64,000 nucleotides of DNA, taken from contig JAKSGN010000035.1 of the NCBI GenBank assembly GCA_024180945.1, forward strand, positions 186,001-250,000, read 5' to 3'. Below, piece by piece: positions 60,217 to 64,000 of the stretch. The stretch is from Macrophomina tecta (taxonomy: Eukaryota > Ascomycota > Dothideomycetes > Botryosphaeriales > Botryosphaeriaceae). The notes beneath the pieces were generated by a model. It did no database searches. It was not told where the DNA came from and saw nothing but the letters and a program-made list of their open reading frames with translations. The translations under genes and the position numbers were made by a program. The stretch's first letter is position 1. Every line of letters starts with the position of its first letter.

Positions 60217-63200
60217 GATCCATAGAGTGATCAGTATTAGGTCGAGACGTACAACTGCAAACGTCAGTGTGGAAATGAGAACAAGTGTCAAAAGGGGCAA
60301 GACGAGGAGGCTATTTCGTTGACGGGTTGAGGATTGCGGAGAGGGGGCTTGATAGTTATATGAGACGAAGTTCGCTGTCGTTTGGGAGTCGTGATTGAAC
60401 TGCGTGGTTTTGGGTTTCGCCTGCACTCCGCTGTGTAGGTATTACTTCTTATGTAGATGACCATTCTCTCACTTCATTTGACATCGTAGTAATGGCTGGT
60501 GGAAACAATGCGATCCCCACTCGGTTGGCGGAGATGGCAGTGCTGTGGTGTTATCGCTCAGGCAGTCCAGCCGCCAAAAGCGTTCAACATGAGCTTTCCC
60601 ATTACCACTGACCATTTAGCATGTCTACAGCTCGAATGCCGAGTGGCCCTATAGTTTTACCTCCAGGCGATGAGAGGCGGAAATCACTGATACCCTGACA
60701 GTCGGCCGTCCCTCAATCCGTCCTGACTACGCCATCCTCATCCACCCATGCAATCATTCAGCCATCATCACTACCAGCAACGCGAGCGATGTAGCACGCA
60801 ACAACTCCCTCGCGCCGCATCCATCTGAAACTCTTGGTCACACACGCCACCTTGCTGCATGCGCCAAATGTGCGGTTGGTGCAGCCGAGTCCCCGCGTAA
60901 ATGTATGAGTGTGCTACGAGACACAATGCACGGCGCACTCCAAGCACGGAATTGGCAGACAAGACATTGAGGATCAAAAGAAGTGTAACTATGAAATCGG
61001 GGTCACAGTGTGGGCGGTTGAGAGCTGCTCTTGGTCTGCCTTGCTTCATAGGAGGTTACAGAGGGAAACGGCTTGCTGCTGGAGCTTGTCGTAGAGAAGC
61101 AGTTTATTAAAAAAAAATTTTGGCGTTGGATAGCGTTAAAGGCGTTGAGCCAAAGCTACGTAAAAGCCCTGAGAATGTGATGGCGGTTGCCGTATGGAAG
61201 TGAAGTAGAAGTATTATGACCTAGGCAGTGAATCGGCGATGCACAAGCAAATTTTCGGACCGAGGTGACTTGTTGGTACAATTCAGCAGAGACTGAAGCT
61301 CTTCGCACTTACTCCAGCGCCTGAGCAGTGTATGAAGACATTCTCTTCAACGATATCATGAAATTAAGTCGTGAAGAAAGAAAAGTCACACCCACATCCG
61401 GCATATGCCGCGTGTAGGAGTACAAGAGTTGCATCGACCAGGGTGCGCTGAACCGCCCTTACTCACCTTCATCAGAACCAGGAATCTCGACCCCGGTCAC
61501 AGTCTGACACTTTTCTGCAGGAAAACCGATCCAAGCGCGATCAACACATATGCGATAACCCACTCAAGGGGTTTTCGTACGTACCTCTCTATTGTGTCTC
61601 AGTAAGGGCGTTGATTCTTCGATCACAACAACATTGACCTGGAAGCCCCCGGTTGCGGATGAAATTAGATGAGGCATATACGGAAGGAATCGGGGAAAGG
61701 CGTCCCACGGAGTATCTGGTGCTCGCTGCGAGACGTGCGCGACCCGGAATCAGCGGTGTGGCGCAGATGCTGAGGCAGGCCTTTGCGCAGAGCACGCTGA
61801 CACTTCCATCTAGCGGATGATTCAATGCATGCGATTGGCCGAAAATGCTCTGGAACATCACCAGCCGACCTAGCAGTGGTGATCTCAGAGTAGTAGGATT
61901 TCCCCAGCCTAGACAGTTGTGGTCGCCGACTCCGCAACTCCTTTCACCACAGCCTCCGTCCACGTCCGTCACCGGCGCAGCATTGTCGGCAATGGCAACG
62001 CATTCAGTTGCCCCTGTCCGAACAAAGGGTCGAAGCATTCGACCCATGCCGCAGCTGCAGCTCGTCCCTTTCTTCGTCGTGGACGTGGGAATAAATAGGC
62101 GGCAGTATGACGCGGTGCGCGGGAGGGACATGGCTGTGTAACGAGCTAGTGAGGCCAAGTCCACAGCGTAGATACGCTGAATGAGGCAAGGCGTGTTCAG
62201 CGCCTTGTAGACCCCTGAAGAAAGGGTGGCAGCGCTGGCTTGAAGAAAGGGTCGAGTCCATTCTTGTCAAAGGGACAAAGCCGGGGCGCGGTGATTGGGC
62301 GGTGCCTGGCGTGTTGTCGCACAATCTTTGAAACCAGATGGCTGGAATCTTCTCGCAGATCTGCGGCCGTTATGTCTTTCATTGTGAGGCTGATGCAAGG
62401 GCGGAGAGAGAAGTCGTAGGGCTTGGCGAGAGCTCCTGAAGAATAGCTTGGCACGAGGGCCAACCACACCTTTGACCAGGCGAGCTGCCCGAGGCGCATG
62501 AGTGCATGTTTGCGGGCAAGTTTGTTTGGAAAGACGACTGGCCGGCGTCACTGGTGCAGAGCACGGCAAGGAAGAAACACTGAAGCGCCAACAGTCGCGT
62601 GTCACACCTTCCAACAACAATGACACCCGCGCGCTTTCGGCAGCCAATGTCATTTCCGGCCAGGCAGTCTGCAGCAAGAACATCGTAAAGGCCGCGTCAT
62701 TTCGGATAGACAAGACTTTTTGCGGATCAGAGGCGCAGGACAGAATCCGAAGCCGACTAGCACTCGTTCATTGGAGGATCGACATGGTCAGGGTCGATCG
62801 CAGTATGCAGAGTCTGTTTGTAGCAGCGCAGAGTGCCAAGCAGACGGCGGGCACGCAAATCGAGCTATGAGATTCCTACTTTGGGGCGTCCGGGGCGCTG
62901 GCAAGGGACTCGACCAGGCAGTTGGGAGATGACATGGCATGTCCCGCAATGGACAACAGACACTGGTTGTTTTAGTGCGAAAAGCGTGAGCAGAATAAGC
63001 ACAAGACAGGCAGTGCTGAGTACGTGTAAAAGTAGGGGTTAAGGTGCTGCTGCGGGCGCCAACGCGCAGTCATCAGCGGGTGGCGTGGCGGGCAGAGATA
63101 GCGGCAGCGAGTAGCTCAGCCCGCGGGGCAGGATCAGCAGACATTGATGGCGCAAGGCAGGGCGCTCTTCGCATTCCTGGTCTGCGTGGACAAAGATGCG

Positions 63201-64000
63201 GCACAGGAGCGGCGTGGGGCTGGACGCACGCGGAGGCGAAGGGAGGGCGTCTGAGGAACCAAGGCGGGCGGGCTGGCCACAGGATGTAATCTTGCCATAA
63301 ACGAAGGGGAGATGAGGGCCAGCTCGGGACGTCGGGACCCCTTCTTCGTCTGTCGTTGGTGCCGGAGAGCCCTGTTATTTGGCCACGGGGGAGAGCCGGA
63401 GGGCCAAGAGCGGCTGCGCGATATTCGAGACGGCGCGAAGACGTCAAGCGTTCCGCGCTCAGCGGCCAAGTAATTGCGCTCAGTGGCCGGTGCTCCGCTT
63501 CGCCCGCGAGTCTTGGGGGCTGCTGAGGGCGCTGCCAAGGGACTCAGAGCGGCTGGGCGTGTCGGGACAAGCACTCTGGCAGTGGTGCGACAAGCCGGCA
63601 GACGGCAGGGCCAGGAGCGCGCAACGCAGACGCAGGGCCTCGTGAGCACGCACAATCATGAAGGGGTGGATGGTTCTGCAGAGTCATGGCGGCCGGCGGC
63701 ATGGCCGGGCCTGGGGCGGGCGCGGTGAGGGCGGTGGGCACGCGCGGGCGAGCGAGGGAGCGGCCGCGGCAGGCGAGGAAGAGGAGTCGCGTCGCAGGGC
63801 CGGGCGCACTGGCAGGTGAGGGTGCTGGACTGGATGGATGGGATGGGCTGGGCTGGGCTGGGATGGCGCTGATACGGGCGCGTGGGCGAATGGGCGCGCT
63901 GGGGCATGGCGATGCCGGCGGAGCGACACGCTAGGCAAGTTGCAAGAATGCCAAGAGGCATGGCGCTCATGGGTGCATGGGTGCGGCCGCTTCTCGTAAT
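60217..64000. other. Right-end region without a recognisable gene
   Basis: Open frames on both strands are short and overlapping, with no domain or splice support. From about 63000 the sequence is GC-rich with long chance frames, and a GGGCT repeat lies near 63845-63862. A gene starting beyond the window could have its upstream region here. Confidence 0.45.

Noticed and set aside
1..64000. CRISPR arrays, bacterial operons, phage or a fungal secondary-metabolite cluster
   Set aside because: No regularly spaced repeats, no PKS, NRPS or terpene synthase frames, and intron-containing genes throughout.

Overview
The window is nuclear DNA of a filamentous ascomycete (Pezizomycotina). Genes are split by short introns, mostly 43-82 nt, with GTRNGT-type donors, CTRAC/CTAAC-like branch sites and YAG acceptors. 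The gene repertoire is typical of that group: a DUF3074 protein, a CENP-B-type HTH regulator, a GT90 multi-pass enzyme, a GH55 exoglucanase, GID4/VID24 and MED10. Class level is not certain; Dothideomycetes is a guess. No bacterial, phage or CRISPR signal and no tRNA or rRNA gene was found. All gene models were made by reading splice sites by eye.

Layout. 0-2.9 kb: no gene, but a decayed fold-back palindrome centred near 1,025. 2.9-6.2 kb (-): GT90 membrane glycosyltransferase. 8.0-8.8 kb (-): cysteine dioxygenase, divergent from 9.7-11.3 kb (+): the DRG1/RBG1 GTPase, in 11 exons. 12.8-14.6 kb (+): CENP-B/psq HTH protein. 14.6-19.3 kb: a gene-poor, homopolymer-rich gap. 19.3-22.6 kb (-): PXA/nexin-C protein with an unusually long intron, divergent from 22.9-23.4 kb (+): Mediator subunit 10. 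24-25.6 kb (+): a decayed coding sequence of unknown family. 26.5-28.6 kb (-): GID4/VID24-like degron receptor. 30.2-31.2 kb (-): unknown protein. 31.2-39.1 kb: about 8 kb without a recognisable gene.

39.2-41.2 kb (-): DUF3074 protein with a coiled-coil tail. 42.3-42.7 kb (-): small protein with an internal duplication. 43.7-47.9 kb (+): dynamin-like/SLIP-GC-like large GTPase with an apparent frameshift in its GTPase domain. 50.0-50.8 kb (-): proline-rich small protein. 51.6-53.1 kb (-): mitochondrial ADP/ATP carrier. 54.8-57.8 kb (-): secreted GH55 beta-1,3-glucanase. 59.7-60.2 kb (+): a broken GH23/lysozyme-like secreted-enzyme gene. 60.2-64 kb: nothing recognisable.

The genes are mostly unlinked housekeeping functions (mitochondrial nucleotide exchange, transcription, protein degradation, sulfur amino-acid catabolism) plus wall-polymer enzymes. 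There is no biosynthetic cluster. The most notable signals are the frameshifted dynamin-like GTPase, the 1.37 kb intron, the two pseudogenes, the duplicated small protein and the fold-back element.
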